Part shown: in pieces, positions 1 through 19,600 of the stretch | How positions within the stretch are numbered: the stretch's first letter is position 1 | How the letters are laid out: each line of letters starts with the position of its first letter | The notes under the pieces: model-generated | The model's input: the letters and a program-made list of their open reading frames with translations, nothing else | Told to the model about the DNA's origin: nothing | Databases searched by the model: none | NCBI GenBank assembly: GCA_023101725.1 | Contig: JALJCO010007871.1 | Coordinates: 124,001 to 188,000 of the forward strand | DNA length: 64,000 nt | Direction of reading: 5' to 3' | DNA from: Atherinomorus stipes | Lineage: Eukaryota; Chordata; Actinopteri; Atheriniformes; Atherinidae | Translations under genes and position numbers: made by a program

Positions 1-2746
1 GTATTTCTCATTTTGGATTTAGTCTTAATATGCTGTTGCCCTTGATTACACACAAGTTTAGAGCTAAAAGCTGAACTTGTCACTGATTAGGAAATGGTGC
101 TATACAATCAGTGTTACCAAAGTAAACATAAAGTAGCCCAAGTAGCCCACTTAATTTGTTTGTTTTTTTTATCTCAAAGGTTAAGTCTTTTGAAATATCT
201 AAGATTGGTTCCCATTGTTAGAACACTTCTTTTACAATCTAGGAAATAAACAGCCAATCAAAATGGTTTAAGTGGAACTTTCTAATTACTGAATGTTTGG
301 TTGCACAACCTTGAAAACGTCTGTGTGTCAAGCCCCCAGATGACTAGTTCATGTTTTCTGTGTCATCTTTTTTCTGGAGTACAAGATCGATATTGTTATG
401 GTTAAACATATTCATTCACCCAATGCCTGGCGACTGAAATAAATAAGCGAGGGACCCAGTTTGCACTGCTTTAGTTTTTTTAAATCACATTTAAATAAGT
501 TTGCTGGGTGTTTGCTTGCTCCTGTTGGAAGGATGCTTCTGTCTGAGGAAAGCACCTGAGCCTTTAGGTGACTGCTGTTAATTAAGTTTTATATATATTT
601 TAGCTTGATTTGAACACATGCCACCTGGTAAATATAACTATGTTGAGTATAGAATAAGCAGCATTTGCATTCCTATTACAGTTAAAGCTAAAGAAAAAAG
701 TGAAAGAGAAAAAGCTAAGTGTAAGTGATTTGGCAGGCACCTGAGTTCCCCGTCTCAACCTTAAATACAAAGATATTCATGAGAAGATGGTGAATTTAGT
801 TTTTTTGGCCTAGCCTACTTAACATGAATCTTTACAATCATGATCCCAGAGTGGTAGGTCACATACCAAGACACCCCCCCCCCTCAAGTATTCAACCATG
901 AAAACCACACTCTAACTACTCACTTTAAAGTCTTCATTGTGATGTCGAGATGCTGTTTTCACTGTCATTTGAACACTTGACATCCTGTTCCTGTAGTGCA
1001 GTTGAACGGTTTGCTGGCCTTGTAGGGAACCACAGTTTCAACTGGGAAATGCTAATTAAAAACCGAAGGTGACCTGGTACCAAGGACGCTCTTAGGTTTC
1101 AGAAATCATAGTTGCTCACCAGTATTGTAATGCATCTGCACTCTGTGTGGTTTTCATTAATCTCATTGCACTAAAAGATTTATTTGCCTTTATGTTTATT
1201 TTGTTATAATGCAACTGTTATACTAATGTTAAGTTGTACAATAGAACGCTAATAAATGAGTGAAATTAGTTCCTGTGTTTGAACTTAATATTCAATTAAC
1301 ATTTTCTAAACACATGTTACGCCTCTTGGTCTATTTTTGACATCTTAAACTGAACCAATGAGGCTCAAGTCAAAAGCTTCTGCTGTAGTTTGACTCGGGT
1401 ACTCGATGACAGGTTCAGCTATACATGTACGTCATCAGTTTCAGTTCTCCTTTGCTAGACCAGTCTGCTGAGATTCTCAATGGATTTAACTGCAGTACAA
1501 TCTAGCATGCTCCAATAGTTCCAGTTACTTGAGTTGAGCTGCATAACTAACATTGTTTTCATATGAGATGAAGAAGCAGCCACAATTTAATTGCTGCATT
1601 TTCTTTAGGTTTCAAGATTTAAAAAAAAAAAAAAAGAAGTAGTTTTTGGACGGCACAATTATTAGACTTGCCTACAGCACTTTTAAACACCAGTTAAAAT
1701 GTTTTGGATCCATATTTTAGTCATTTTTTCCAAGTAAAGACGAGCAACATCAAAAACTTAAATGTAGTCAAACCTTTATAGATGCAGAACACAGTTTTTC
1801 TTCAAAGTAACACAAATCCTACACCTGTGGAGGAATGAACACTTAAAAAAAAACAGACAGTGAATCAATTAAAAACACATTATCCTTCAGCTGGGCTGTT
1901 ATAATCCATCATTTAGTGCTTGTCTGCAATATGAAAACATATATTCAGTGTAAACATGTAAAGAATCCTTCACCACAGTCTAATTAATAGATTAATCCAT
2001 AAACAACTTACAGTTCCAATAATAATTATAGTCACTGCTCACGCAAATGCCTCAATTGGTTACAACTTGGAAAAGAAAAGAGAAAAAAACACTTTTTAGC
2101 TCAGTAAAGTTTATAAGTCGTCACTTTGGCTCCAATAATTGTGACATTTCATTATTTGTTCTGATGCTTGAAAACCCATCATTTATTCAATAAAGTGATG
2201 GGTAAAGTTATTAATACACGAAAATGACTTAATTAGTTGTAGCCTCAAGTTGCAAAGAAAAGGTCCTTACATTGCTGAAGAAAAAACATTTTCATTTATT
2301 GCACAGGCATATAAGCCTTACCTCACCTTGCATTTTTCTTTTAAATGTTTAAAATGTTTTCTTTGGTTTGCTTGCCCTGAGCAAATTATGCATTAGCCAT
2401 CTTCACTGCTGACTTGTCACATGAAATCATGTTGAAAGCAGTAGCAAAAAGGTCAGAGTGAGATTATCCGTTTCTTAATCACAGAAATATGTATCAATGT
2501 TACAGGAAAGCTTTTTTTTTTTTCCTCCACAGTGAAAGTTGATATCACTTGTAAACAAAGTTGCTTGCTACTCTGTCAGTGTTGCATGTTTATCTGCTGT
2601 ACTTCAGCAGCGTTATGTTTGCTTTACCACTTTTGAGATGAACAGAAGTCATAATGCAGCTAAATTAATGCAAAGGTTTCAGCATCAGATGTGCTCTGAA
2701 CTTCCTCCCCAGCCACATCCTTTATGGGCTTATTAGTGTGCTTGGC
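1..2746. other. No supported gene; probable 3' UTR and intergenic DNA
   Basis: AT-rich DNA in which every open frame is short and none resembles a known protein. The right part is probably the rbck1 3' UTR, which runs leftwards from the stop at 2747-2749. Minus-strand AATAAA signals lie at 2295-2300 and 2182-2187. A plus-strand AATAAA at 1251-1256 followed by T/G-rich sequence could end a convergent gene lying to the left of the window, but no coding exon supports that. An A-run sits near 1621-1635. Confidence 0.5.
2295..2300 (-). terminator. rbck1: Candidate polyadenylation signal of rbck1
   Basis: A canonical AATAAA reads on the minus strand about 450 nt after the rbck1 stop codon. A second AATAAA at 2182-2187 is an alternative. 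Choice between them cannot be made from sequence alone. Confidence 0.4.
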
Positions 2747-9194
<6,448 letters not shown>

Positions 9195-9453
9195 GATCTC
9201 ACCTGAAACTACAGGTAAATGTGTGACGCAAACATCGCAGCTGTGATCAGTAAAATATTTGTTTGCCAATCCAACCTTTTCTGACCGCTGCTGCGGTTCA
9301 TCCGCGTTCAAAAGACGGTCCCTCCGTTCAAACTGGGCTTTAACCGTATTTCTGAGCCCTCAGCGAAGTTAATTGGGGGCCTTACGAGAGCTGCTTTCCT
9401 CCGCTGGCTGTATTTGACGAACTGTCACTTTTCTGTGGCGGACAGGTAGAACG

Positions 9454-9463
9454 GAAAGTGAAA
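9454..9463 (-). promoter_or_regulatory. ISRE/IRF-like element upstream of rbck1
   Basis: GAAAGTGAAA fits the GAAANNGAAA core bound by interferon regulatory factors. It sits about 260 nt upstream of the rbck1 ATG, within promoter range. Function is inferred. Confidence 0.45.
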
Positions 9464-10315
9464 GTGGATCAAGTTCAGGAAGAGATATGCTCCGCCCCTT
9501 TCTTTACCAAACTGTCTGGTACGTTTGTATTTTACCAACCCATTTTCTTCCAGTGATCATAAATAGGCTTTAACTTTGAAAAGGTACCGTGTACACTATA
9601 TTTTAAAAGTTGGCTTTAAAAAAAACTTTTTTTTAAATTAAAATAAATTAATAAATAAAAAAGTTAATGCAGCAACCCCAAACATCCAGCAGATGGCAGT
9701 GTCTTTCAAAAGACGGTCGAGTGAAGTTTTCTCAACTTTGGTTCTTAAATATTTTCTTAACTTTTTTTCATGTCAAAGGCTACAGACACAAAATGAGTAG
9801 TCAGACATGCAAAATCACATAAAGTTGTCATAAAATCGCCTGTATGAGTGACTTGAGTCACAGAAAGACCATCATGAGACCAAATGAACACCAATTGATA
9901 GGAAAAAATTGTCCTTATAGGACCGTAAATAGTCTGTATTCCTGATGTAACCACTTGTTAGTAAAAGATGGAGTGAAGACCAATCCAGCAGTAATGAACC
10001 AGCATTTATAAGTTGTAGGTCTATATGGAGGATTGTAAGCAAGCAAGCAAAGATTTTCTTGAATGAAGGAATGAATGAATGCCTTATTTAGGGCAGTGTT
10101 CAGTCATGTGATGTAGTTTCTTTTGAATAAATCAAGCCAGGTAGGCCTAGTTAAACAGGGTCCCTTAAAAAAACTTGGTAGCCTAAGCTTATTTGCGATC
10201 CAGTGAGATGACGAATCTTCTAGGTGAGGAAAAGCTGGCGTAAACTCTTAAAGGTTTTATCAGTTCATCCTGATCAAGTCGACGTTGGTACAGATGCAGG
10301 GTGCACTTAAAGGAG

Positions 10316-10320
10316 CCAAT
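10316..10320 (+). promoter_or_regulatory. CCAAT box, necab3 promoter
   Basis: GCCAATCA lies about 220 nt upstream of the necab3 ATG in a locally GC-richer segment. A plausible NF-Y site; no TSS evidence is available. Confidence 0.35.
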
Positions 10321-10539
10321 CACGGCAGCTCCAGCAGGAGGGGCTGGCGCCTCTGTTCAGCAACGCAGCACAAAGTTGCGGAGCATCTCTGAGTCCCTGC
10401 CTGCCTCCACTTGACAGCTCTCACCTGCAGCATCCAGCCTTCCTTCACCACCACCACCTCCACTTCACTCCAGACCTCTGAATCTTCCACAGCTTGGAGC
10501 TTTCCGCCCGATAAAAGTGCGTTTTGACGCGTTTGAAAT

Positions 10540-10662
10540 ATGCTGGCTTGTACAGAGATGATCACTATGTGCCTGCAATCGGCCAAACAGAAGCATCTTC
10601 GGGCTCTGCAGCAACAACAGCCGCTAAACATCACCGGACAGGGGCTTACTATCTTTCACGAT
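10540..10662 (+). CDS. necab3: necab3 coding exon 1
   Basis: Residues 1-41, from [17 protein letters not shown] to GLTIFHD. The start has A at -3 and an in-frame TGA two codons upstream. Met7 and Met10 are weaker alternatives. Donor GAT|gtgagt, phase 0. Confidence 0.9.
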
Positions 10663-13600
10663 GTGAGTAGATCGGGTCTCTCACTATTTCATAAACATGA
10701 AAAGTGCTTATTTGTTGCACTGTTTGTTATCGCGTCTGTTAACCCGAGAGGCACCTCAGCATCTTTCTGATTTAACATTAAGGTCAATATTTGATGCATG
10801 ATATATTTATGGAAGTATCTCAGTTAAATCAGGTGGTTTTAGCATATTGACTGTCATTTTTAGCCCACTTTAAAAGATTTATGAGTAAAAACAGCAGGGT
10901 TTAATCAAATGTTTTGCTCAGATATTTGTGTGTGTGTGCATGTAAGAGAAAAGTAGGAAGAGCTGCAGCTGCTGCCTCTGCATGATAGATTAAGCTCTCA
11001 GTCGGACAGGTTTAGGGACAGCTGGGGGTTCTCCTCTTTTGTTACACAGAAACACCTCTGGTTTTTCAAAAGCTTTGCACAAAACTACCTTGCAAAGACA
11101 CACACACGCACGCGCACAAATCACGCTTCTGTTTTCTAAAGATAATTATGATAACAGATCAAACATATTCACAAAAGCGTGTATCATCTGTTTTATGCCA
11201 CAGATTGTCCTCTTGTCTCTATTTCATATCCGCACTCCCCCCAAAACTGCACACTAACCTCAAATGGTGCTTTAACAAAAAAAACGCTGCCAGATAAACC
11301 TTCAATGCTGCCATAGAAACCGTCCATCTTGTTTGAGGCTAGCAGGCTAATGATGTTTCCAGATCTGAAACCTCACTAGCTGACAGCTTTGTGCCTAGTT
11401 TGTCACTAATGCAGTTCCCCAGACAGCTTTTTTTTTTTCCTCAAAAAAAAAAAAGAAGAAAAAAAAAGGATGCTGCTTTTGCAGAAATGTCAGTCCCTGA
11501 ATGGGGTTTTCTGCATCAAGTTGTCTCAGTCCTCTACTTTGGATTTTTCTGTTCATAAAGCATGAAAATACAAATGGACCCAAACTGCTTGATGTGTCCC
11601 TGCTCATAACATTACACTTAAATTGTCCAAATAAAAGGCCTGTTGAGGAAATAGTATCTACGCTGCCTATTAGTGAGGCAGGGGCATGATATCTCGGCTT
11701 AGATTGAACATCTTTCTTTGTTCATTGTCTTTATTAAAAAGAAAAAAAAAAAATCATTGCTATTTATTATCACACTCCACTGGTCTTCGGTGAAGGAGAA
11801 CAGTGTGCTGAGACTGGAAACGTTTCTGCTACTTGTCCAATTATTTTGCAGGGATGGCTGGCAGATTTTGACTTGAGAATTTCAGTTTTGTCTTCAAAGC
11901 AGATTGTACCACATTATACTGGTTTGCCAAGGAGAGAGAGAAAGAGAGAGAGAGAGAGAGAAGTTTTGTGGACCTAAAGGAAACCAATGACTGAGATATT
12001 ATGGTAATGGTTTATTAGTCCAGTGCAGTTTGATCTAAACTAGAAATAAACAAATTGCATGTGTTAAAATTATTGAAATGAGCTTAATTGAGGTAGTAAA
12101 GATAAATTTTACAACCCCCTTCTTTTTCTAAATTAGCTTATTCATCCATAGAAGCAATAGATAGTCCTCAAATGATTGCATAGAGTCCTGAGGTTATAGC
12201 AGCTCAAAGCTCATTCAGTGCCTCAAAAGTATCCTTGTAGGCTCTCAGTTTCTCACTGGCTGATTGAATTAATGCTTCTGTTTCCTGAATCCAAAAGGTT
12301 TTTCCTAAAGTTGAATAAAATCCCAGGGCTGTCCCTTATTTTTTTCTTGTTTGTCTGTCGCATATGCATCACTCTCATTCTGATCTTCAGTGCTTGGTAA
12401 ATCTTAAAATGTAAAGAGCATGAAACTTGTTCAGTACTAAAAAAAAATCAAATCTGTCGCTCTGATTTCATCATTCTCAAAGCTGTGCACAAAGCGGCGT
12501 GTCATCAGAGCCTGAGAGAAGCAAGTGTCTTAATACCTGCCACCATGACATCAGACCAGCAGCGCTCTGGGAAGCAGGTCTGACCTTTTTCCGAGCTTGC
12601 TGTAAATGATGCATTATCGTCTCCTGACATGGGAGAGCCCAAAGACACAGCCAAACAACAAACAAGTTAAATACTACCTGATCTCCATCGAATCAGGAAG
12701 GAGGGAGGCATGTTGGTTTGTTGTATAATGCCTGGGGCAAAAAAGAGCAGGCTGCTGTCTGAAAGACGAAACATTAACTGCACAGGACCAGATGCCTAAA
12801 GGGTGTAGAACACAGATGTCATATTTGTGTATTAAATGAAGATGGATCAATGTTCTGCCATCATGCTTGTTGAAGCAGCTTGTCACTTTAACCAAATAAC
12901 AGACAGCAACTGCAGCTTTACAGTCACCTTCGTGTCCTGGCAGGTGAATCAAAAATAGAGCACTGAGTGTGTTGTGAAGTGGTTTAAAATGACCCGGCTC
13001 TTGTAATGGGTCGGGAAGAAAGCAGTGGAGAAGCTGACATTGACAGACTGAGGGCAGAGGCACAGACCTTGAGCTTGTTGACCTTTAGAGAATGAAAGTG
13101 AGGGCAGATTCCCAGATATTAATAACCTGCAGGTCAACGCTGACATGTCAGCCGTGACCACTGCCAAACAATGGATACAAATAACTGAGAAAGGGACTGT
13201 GAAATCAGAAGCAGAGCACGTATGAAATGTAATATTGTCAGTACAGTTTAAGTATAAAGCTCAAAGATGCTGTTCAAAGATGTTCTTTGTTTAAAACCTT
13301 ACCGTATGTGGTAAACCTCTTAAAACACATCCAATGCATATTTGGACAAATAGTAATACACACTCAAAAATAGAGGTACCAATTTGTACTTAAAAGGGTA
13401 CAAAGCTTGTTGCTGGGGGTGTTCCATTTTGAAAGACATTTCTGTACCCTTCGGTCCTGGTCCATTTTTGTACCTTATCAAGCTTTATGAGTTAATAAAG
13501 TACAATTAAACCGATTAAAAATGATGAATAAAAGTTAATAAAATAGAGATTATGACAACAATCAAAGATGCTAATAATGAATGAATAATTATTATATAAA

Positions 13601-16600
13601 TATTAGGCCAAACACATATATGATTATACATGTAATTCTTACTATGATTACTATGATTATTATGAAAATCATAATATAATAACTATGATTGTACTACTGT
13701 TTAGAAGGACTGCTATTTAGTTGTTGTACAAGATATGCACATTTGCTGCAGGTACCCTTAGGGTTGAAATGGTACAAATTTGTACTTTATTTTACTTTGG
13801 ACCCTTTTTCATAGTATATATATAGTATATACTTCTGGCCTCATAAAGACCAATATTGTACTTTTGAGAGAACATTTGTAAAAAAATGTACCTACAGGTA
13901 CAGAAATGTTCCTGTCTCATACCTCTTTTTTTGAGTGTGTATAACACTTCTTTCATCATCTTACTTTGGTCATAAGATTTTATTTACCAGCTTATTTACT
14001 GCTCATTTACTAAACAGATCAATATCTATTATTCGGACTATAAGGTTCCAAATTAAACTAAAGGAAAAACTTATATGATCAAGGTACAGGTAAATAAAAA
14101 TGATAATTAGTCTGTGGGTTGATGGAAGTCAGATCAAGGTTCAAATATTGTTAAAATAAGCAAGTGATAGATACAGGCTTGGGAAGCTGGGGTTGAAGTT
14201 GCAATTTGAAAAATATATAGAGAAAAGACATGGGCAATAGTCTAATAAAAAGAACAATGATAAAAAGAAAATCTTGGGAAAAAAAAAGGGACATATTAGC
14301 TATGACTAAACTCAAGAATACGCCATAGCCAGAAAGGTTTTTTTTTTCCTCTCAAGGTTGCCTTGCCAGCAGCTGACTAACACCCTTTATATGGTCAGCT
14401 ATGAACCATATTGTAAGTTTTCTTTGAGTCAGCCAATAAATGTCTTCCCCAGTCTGGGTGATTCATCCAAACTGTATTTGTTATGTTGATTTTTACTGAA
14501 GTGTGTCAGACAAGTTTATATTTTTCAGCCTTGAAGCAAGCCTCTTATCTGGCTGCTGCTTTTGGTGACTGAATATTTAATCCTCTGAAAAGAAGAGAAT
14601 TTGCAGTCTTTTTAAAACTCCAAAACAGTGACAACAGTAATCCATGAAAACGTCTGATCAGTAGGCCTAAAAAAAAAAAAAGACTGAGTGAGTTGTCATT
14701 TTCTCATTTCTCATTTCCCAGGTTATTTCCTAAAGATAACTGAACGTGCCACTCAGAACGATCTTTAAGAAGTGTAACGGAGTTGTTTCTGTTGACATGG
14801 CACAAGTGTTTATTTATCATCCTTCTTTGAAATTCCTTCGATTATAAAAATGCACTGAAGTTTTGTATTCTCTCTCTGCTATTTATAAGCCATCTTATGT
14901 TCCTCTGGATCTCCCATTGGGATCATAATAAAAGGAACCAAGCCTACTGTTATACATGAACAGTCTTGCCTGTGCACGGTGCAACTTAGAACTCAAAGTG
15001 TTCATGATGTTTGAATCAAACACCATCCCCGTATTCAAGCTGCCCTGCACACCGTGCATGTCTGTAGTTATAACTGACAGTCTCCTGCCCTTCATTGTGC
15101 ATGTGATGCAGCTCTGCCAGATGCGGCAGTGATGTCCTGGAAACAAATCGCCTCATTCTCAAATTTGTCCCAAACTGAGGTCTGATCAGATCAGGTCCAA
15201 AACCAGTTCAGTGTTGTTGGATTTGTTTTATAACAGTTTGCTCCATTTTGATTTCCAGTAGCACCATTTCTTATTATAGTCAACTGTACAATATAACTGT
15301 ACATTTATGTGGAAACATGTGAATGCCCTTCTAGCATGGTTGGGACCAGTGGCACATTGGTTTACTTTACTATTGTCATGGAAACAAAAGATAGAGCAGT
15401 GCATGTTTATGATGGTAAATCAAGCAATCAGCAATCTGTCCTTGCAAACCACAAATCACCATTTTCCAGTGCAGTCAGTCAGTGTGAATTTATGCTTCTT
15501 CTAAAAACGCTCAGTTTTAGTGCTCAAAAACATAGAAGAGGTGCAAATGTACAGAAAAATAAAATGTTATCCAAATACGGTGCGCTCAAAGGCCTCCATC
15601 ACTTACCTGGAGGAGGGAGAAGACTTGTATTTGGCACTCTTCAAATATTTTCCAGGAAAAGTCTTGATTTTTGTGTGAAGTTTTCATTTTTTAAAGGCGG
15701 TAAAGAAGATGTTATGGCATTTCAGAAAGCAGAGACTGTAAGCAAGTTTTTTTTTAATCATGCGCATGCGCAAGACCAACCCGCTAGATTCACCGCACCC
15801 TCCCCCGACCACAGAACAACATTCACAAGCCACTCTATGTTTAGCAGACAGCAGGTACAGATTCTCACATCATGTCACAAACGCAAGTAAAACAGATGTT
15901 GTTGTCTGAACGTTGCTAACTGCTAGCAGAATGATTTGTAGCGACCTGCTGTAAACATCAGACGAGAGTGCACAGCTTCCGGCACTCACCAATCAATCAC
16001 TCTCATTGATCAGTCACGCCTATTACCTGTTGAATTGACTGTCAATCACTTACTACAATAGTAAGAGCCCAATTTTATTGAATATTACAAAGATTGTTAA
16101 AAGAAACATATTCTATAACATCTTGAAAGGACTTGTAACTTTGTAAGGTAAGGTTCTACAGTTGATATTGGCTGATACATAGCAACAGCTAACCCAAACA
16201 CCACTTTTAGTAACAGTGATGAAAACCATACAATCACCCTGCCACTCAATTATTCCTCACTACACTGCAACCTATAGTGAAGATAACATTAAAAACCCCA
16301 GATTATGACAAAAAAAAAGCAAAAAAAAAAAACCAATAAATGGCATTTAGCCTAGTGGTATCTGGCTGCAGAGAACGCAAATTCTTTTTGTACTGTAAGG
16401 GTGATTTGCAACCCCAATGATAGCTTTGCTGACTATGTGTAACATGTTACCCTGGCAACAAATATTTTTAAATGTTGTGCATGTAGTGAATACATTTTCT
16501 TATAAAACGTGTTCATTTCATGACAGCACAAATCATTAAAGAAGTCATTTGGCCTTGAACATAAAATCCAAATGTGTTTAAAGCAGCAGCCGTATAAAAG

Positions 16601-19600
16601 CAGCTGCTCTGGTAAGAGGAATGTGAGCGGTTTTCATGACTGAGGTACCTGCGGGATAATGACAGTCCAACCTCTGTGCTGCACAGTGGCCTTGCGCTGC
16701 CTCTGAAATTGCTATTTACACCAGAAGTGATAATTGTTGAGCCTATTTTCAGACTGACTCTCACTATTGGTTCCCATTCAACCAAACATGACTCGCACAG
16801 TATAACAGCTCATGTAAATGTCCTTGCTGTTGTTATCTTTCATTGCAAACAGACAAAAGCAGCACAGACATTAAAAATCCCATTGTTTTTTGTTTGTTTG
16901 GTTGTTTTTTTTGACAGACTGTCATGATTATTATTCATTTGCACCTGCTTATTGCAGGTCTCTTAAGTGGTGCTTGGCTTGAAGTAACTACTGTCTCTCC
17001 CTCCTGTTTTTTCAGATTTTCCGCAGAGCAGACAAAAACGGTGAGTAAATAGTACATAATATGTTTGTTGATTAAATTCACACAAAGCCTCCACGTCTCT
17101 CCACTTGTTAGTAATCCCACATAATCTGAGTGGAGAAAAAGTCATTTGCATGAATGACTCCTGTAGAGAACTCCTTTCTTTCTCATGTTTGAAAGAGGGT
17201 TTTTTTTCCCACCCAATTAAAATTGCTGTATGGCTCAGAAGCACTAACTCAAAATAAGGTGACTCTCCATTGGTGGGAAGCTCCAACATATTAGTTTAAC
17301 CCATGTTAATGCAGAAATGTTTTTTTTTTGTTGTTGTTGTTACTTAAAAAAACATAATAACAAAACAAACCTGAGGCCACTTAGGATCAATGTGGCATTT
17401 TCAGTCTCTAAGCAGGTAAATGATAGTGAGGGTCCCTCAGGTATCCCATTTTTCACTTAACAAGGCCACATTGCAAGTACATAATGCAAATACAGAAGTT
17501 TTTCTTTTCTGCAGTTTTTTTTTTTTTTAAATTGTAGACATCCTGCAGGCACTGTTGTAATTTCCAGTTTTCTCAGTAACTCATGGAAACTCTTTCATTG
17601 TTTTACATCATCAGTCGGACATCAAATGCATGCTTGGAGTTGTTTTGTATTAAAATTACTTTTGCTGCCTTCTGTCCCTCAAACTGTCTCATCTTATATG
17701 AGCAACGTTTACTTCAGCATTAATTCCAATTAAAGCTGTAGGCTGTGCAGAGTTGCTAATGTTAACTGGGTAAGTAGTGAATCTTTTAAAAAGTTTAATC
17801 ATTTTGTTACTTGTTTGTTAAATGAAGTCAGTTGTTTGAGTGTGACTTTTTGACTGATATGAATGAGTTGATATTAAGTTTATTCTTTTTTTAAAGGGAG
17901 AATGCATGCTATTATACATAGATAACATAAATATTCAAGAGTAAAGCAAAGCTAATTTCCATCCAGTCTCTTGGCAGGCCAACACAGTAATTAATTTATT
18001 TATTTGAAATTTATTTTATGAAGAATGACCCAATTAAATAAGGAATAAAACAATAAAATAACAATGAAATTGTAATAATAATAATAATAATGGACGAAGA
18101 TCAAGGTGCACCATAATATGGATAATAAGGAGGAGTTAAGAACAAAATAAGAATATTATTGATCTTAGACCAGAGGGAGCTCCCCATTAATTAAGATCTA
18201 GTTTTAGAGGTTGAGTGCAGACCATTAACATGATGGTAAAGTGCTAAGTGCAAAGTTACACAATAAGTGCACAACGCACAGATGTTGTATTGCACATTTC
18301 CCAGACTGGTCCTAGAGGTCACATGGGGTCTCAAAGCTGATCTGTTTTCAACAAATTAAAAATACACATAATATTACAAATAAAACAAGAGCTAAAGAAA
18401 CAATAAGAAAAGGAGAAACTAGATGTGTTAGTTGTAAGAACGATTTTGATTGTCCATCAACCGTGATTTTGAATGTTTAGTTAACAGCCAGAGGGTGGGG
18501 ATTTACAGTACATGCTCCACATGTTAGGCATGATATGAAAGCGCAGCTTGTCCAAAGGTACTTCTCCAAAAGGACACTAGACAATCATCTCTGGAACTTT
18601 CCCTGACAGACCTGTTTAAGTTTTCATTTATCTTTATAAAGTGTAGTGGAACTGGGGCCAGACCATGGAGAATTTTTAAACGCCAGAAAAGAGTCTGCAT
18701 ATAGATTTTCTCGGCTCATCAAGTTGTATTTTTTAAAGATTCTCCAGTGATGACATCTTTTTTTTTTATCTAAAATTTTTTAGAGCTTGTTTGAACACTG
18801 TTTCGATTGGTTTTAGAAATGTCTTGCATGCCAACCATGCCATTAAATCATGAAATGAAAAATAACTTGGCCGATTCAAGTGTTAAGTTAGTTATCTTTA
18901 GTATAGTTTAAAAAATGTTTGATACGTTGAGTTTTCTTCTCAGATTCCTTAACTTCTTTAAAACAGATACCTGAATCACCAAGTATTCAAATTCTTGAAC
19001 CCACTTCAAGTTGTTCTCCTTTTATCATCACAACAGGAGTTTTATTGTCAGCATTTGAATTTTTGGAAAAGTACATGCAAACAGTTTTTTTTGTTGGGGC
19101 ACATTCAAAAGTAATTGAGAAATATTCAGCCAGTCAGATACTGAAAAAACACAAGACTGCAAGTACTTGTACAAAACAAAAATGGCAAAGGGATCTTAGA
19201 CATTACTGATATTCAGTGAGACATGGCTTGGAGAAGTATGTGGACATTAAATGTCTGCAATATAATAAAATCTATGGTATGGAGCTAAAGATCTTGCATA
19301 GAGCTCACATATCTCAGCATCACAAGTTTGATCCAAGATTTTCTTCCTTCTGCCTTAAATGCAAAGGGACAGCCAATTTGACTCATTGTTTGTGGTGATT
19401 ATGCTGGAAAATACAGAGGTTATGTTATCATGTTTGGCAGGAAATAAACAATATTATAGCTGTTAATCTGAGGGTCCAGATCCAGATTATATGTTGTTGG
19501 TGACAAATACAAAAGCAATCTGTACTATTAACATTCTGTGCAAGAAATGTATACCTATTAATTGGTTTATAGAAAAGGCTCCATCTATAGCTCAGTTGCG

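Larger units (their letters stand above)
9195..10539. promoter_or_regulatory. Divergent intergenic region between rbck1 and necab3
   Basis: The two start codons lie 1345 bp apart and face away from each other, so this stretch must hold both proximal promoters and 5' UTRs. Next to rbck1 it has a minus-strand CCAAT at 9372-9376 and an IRF-like element at 9454-9463. Next to necab3 it has a CCAAT at 10316-10320 and an ATAAAA at 10511-10516. The middle is AT-rich without clear repeats. Confidence 0.7.

Noticed and set aside
9195..9311. N-terminal extension of Rbck1 (in-frame open sequence upstream of 9194)
   Set aside because: The extension has no ATG; it would need a TTG start, and the ATG at 9194 has a strong Kozak context.
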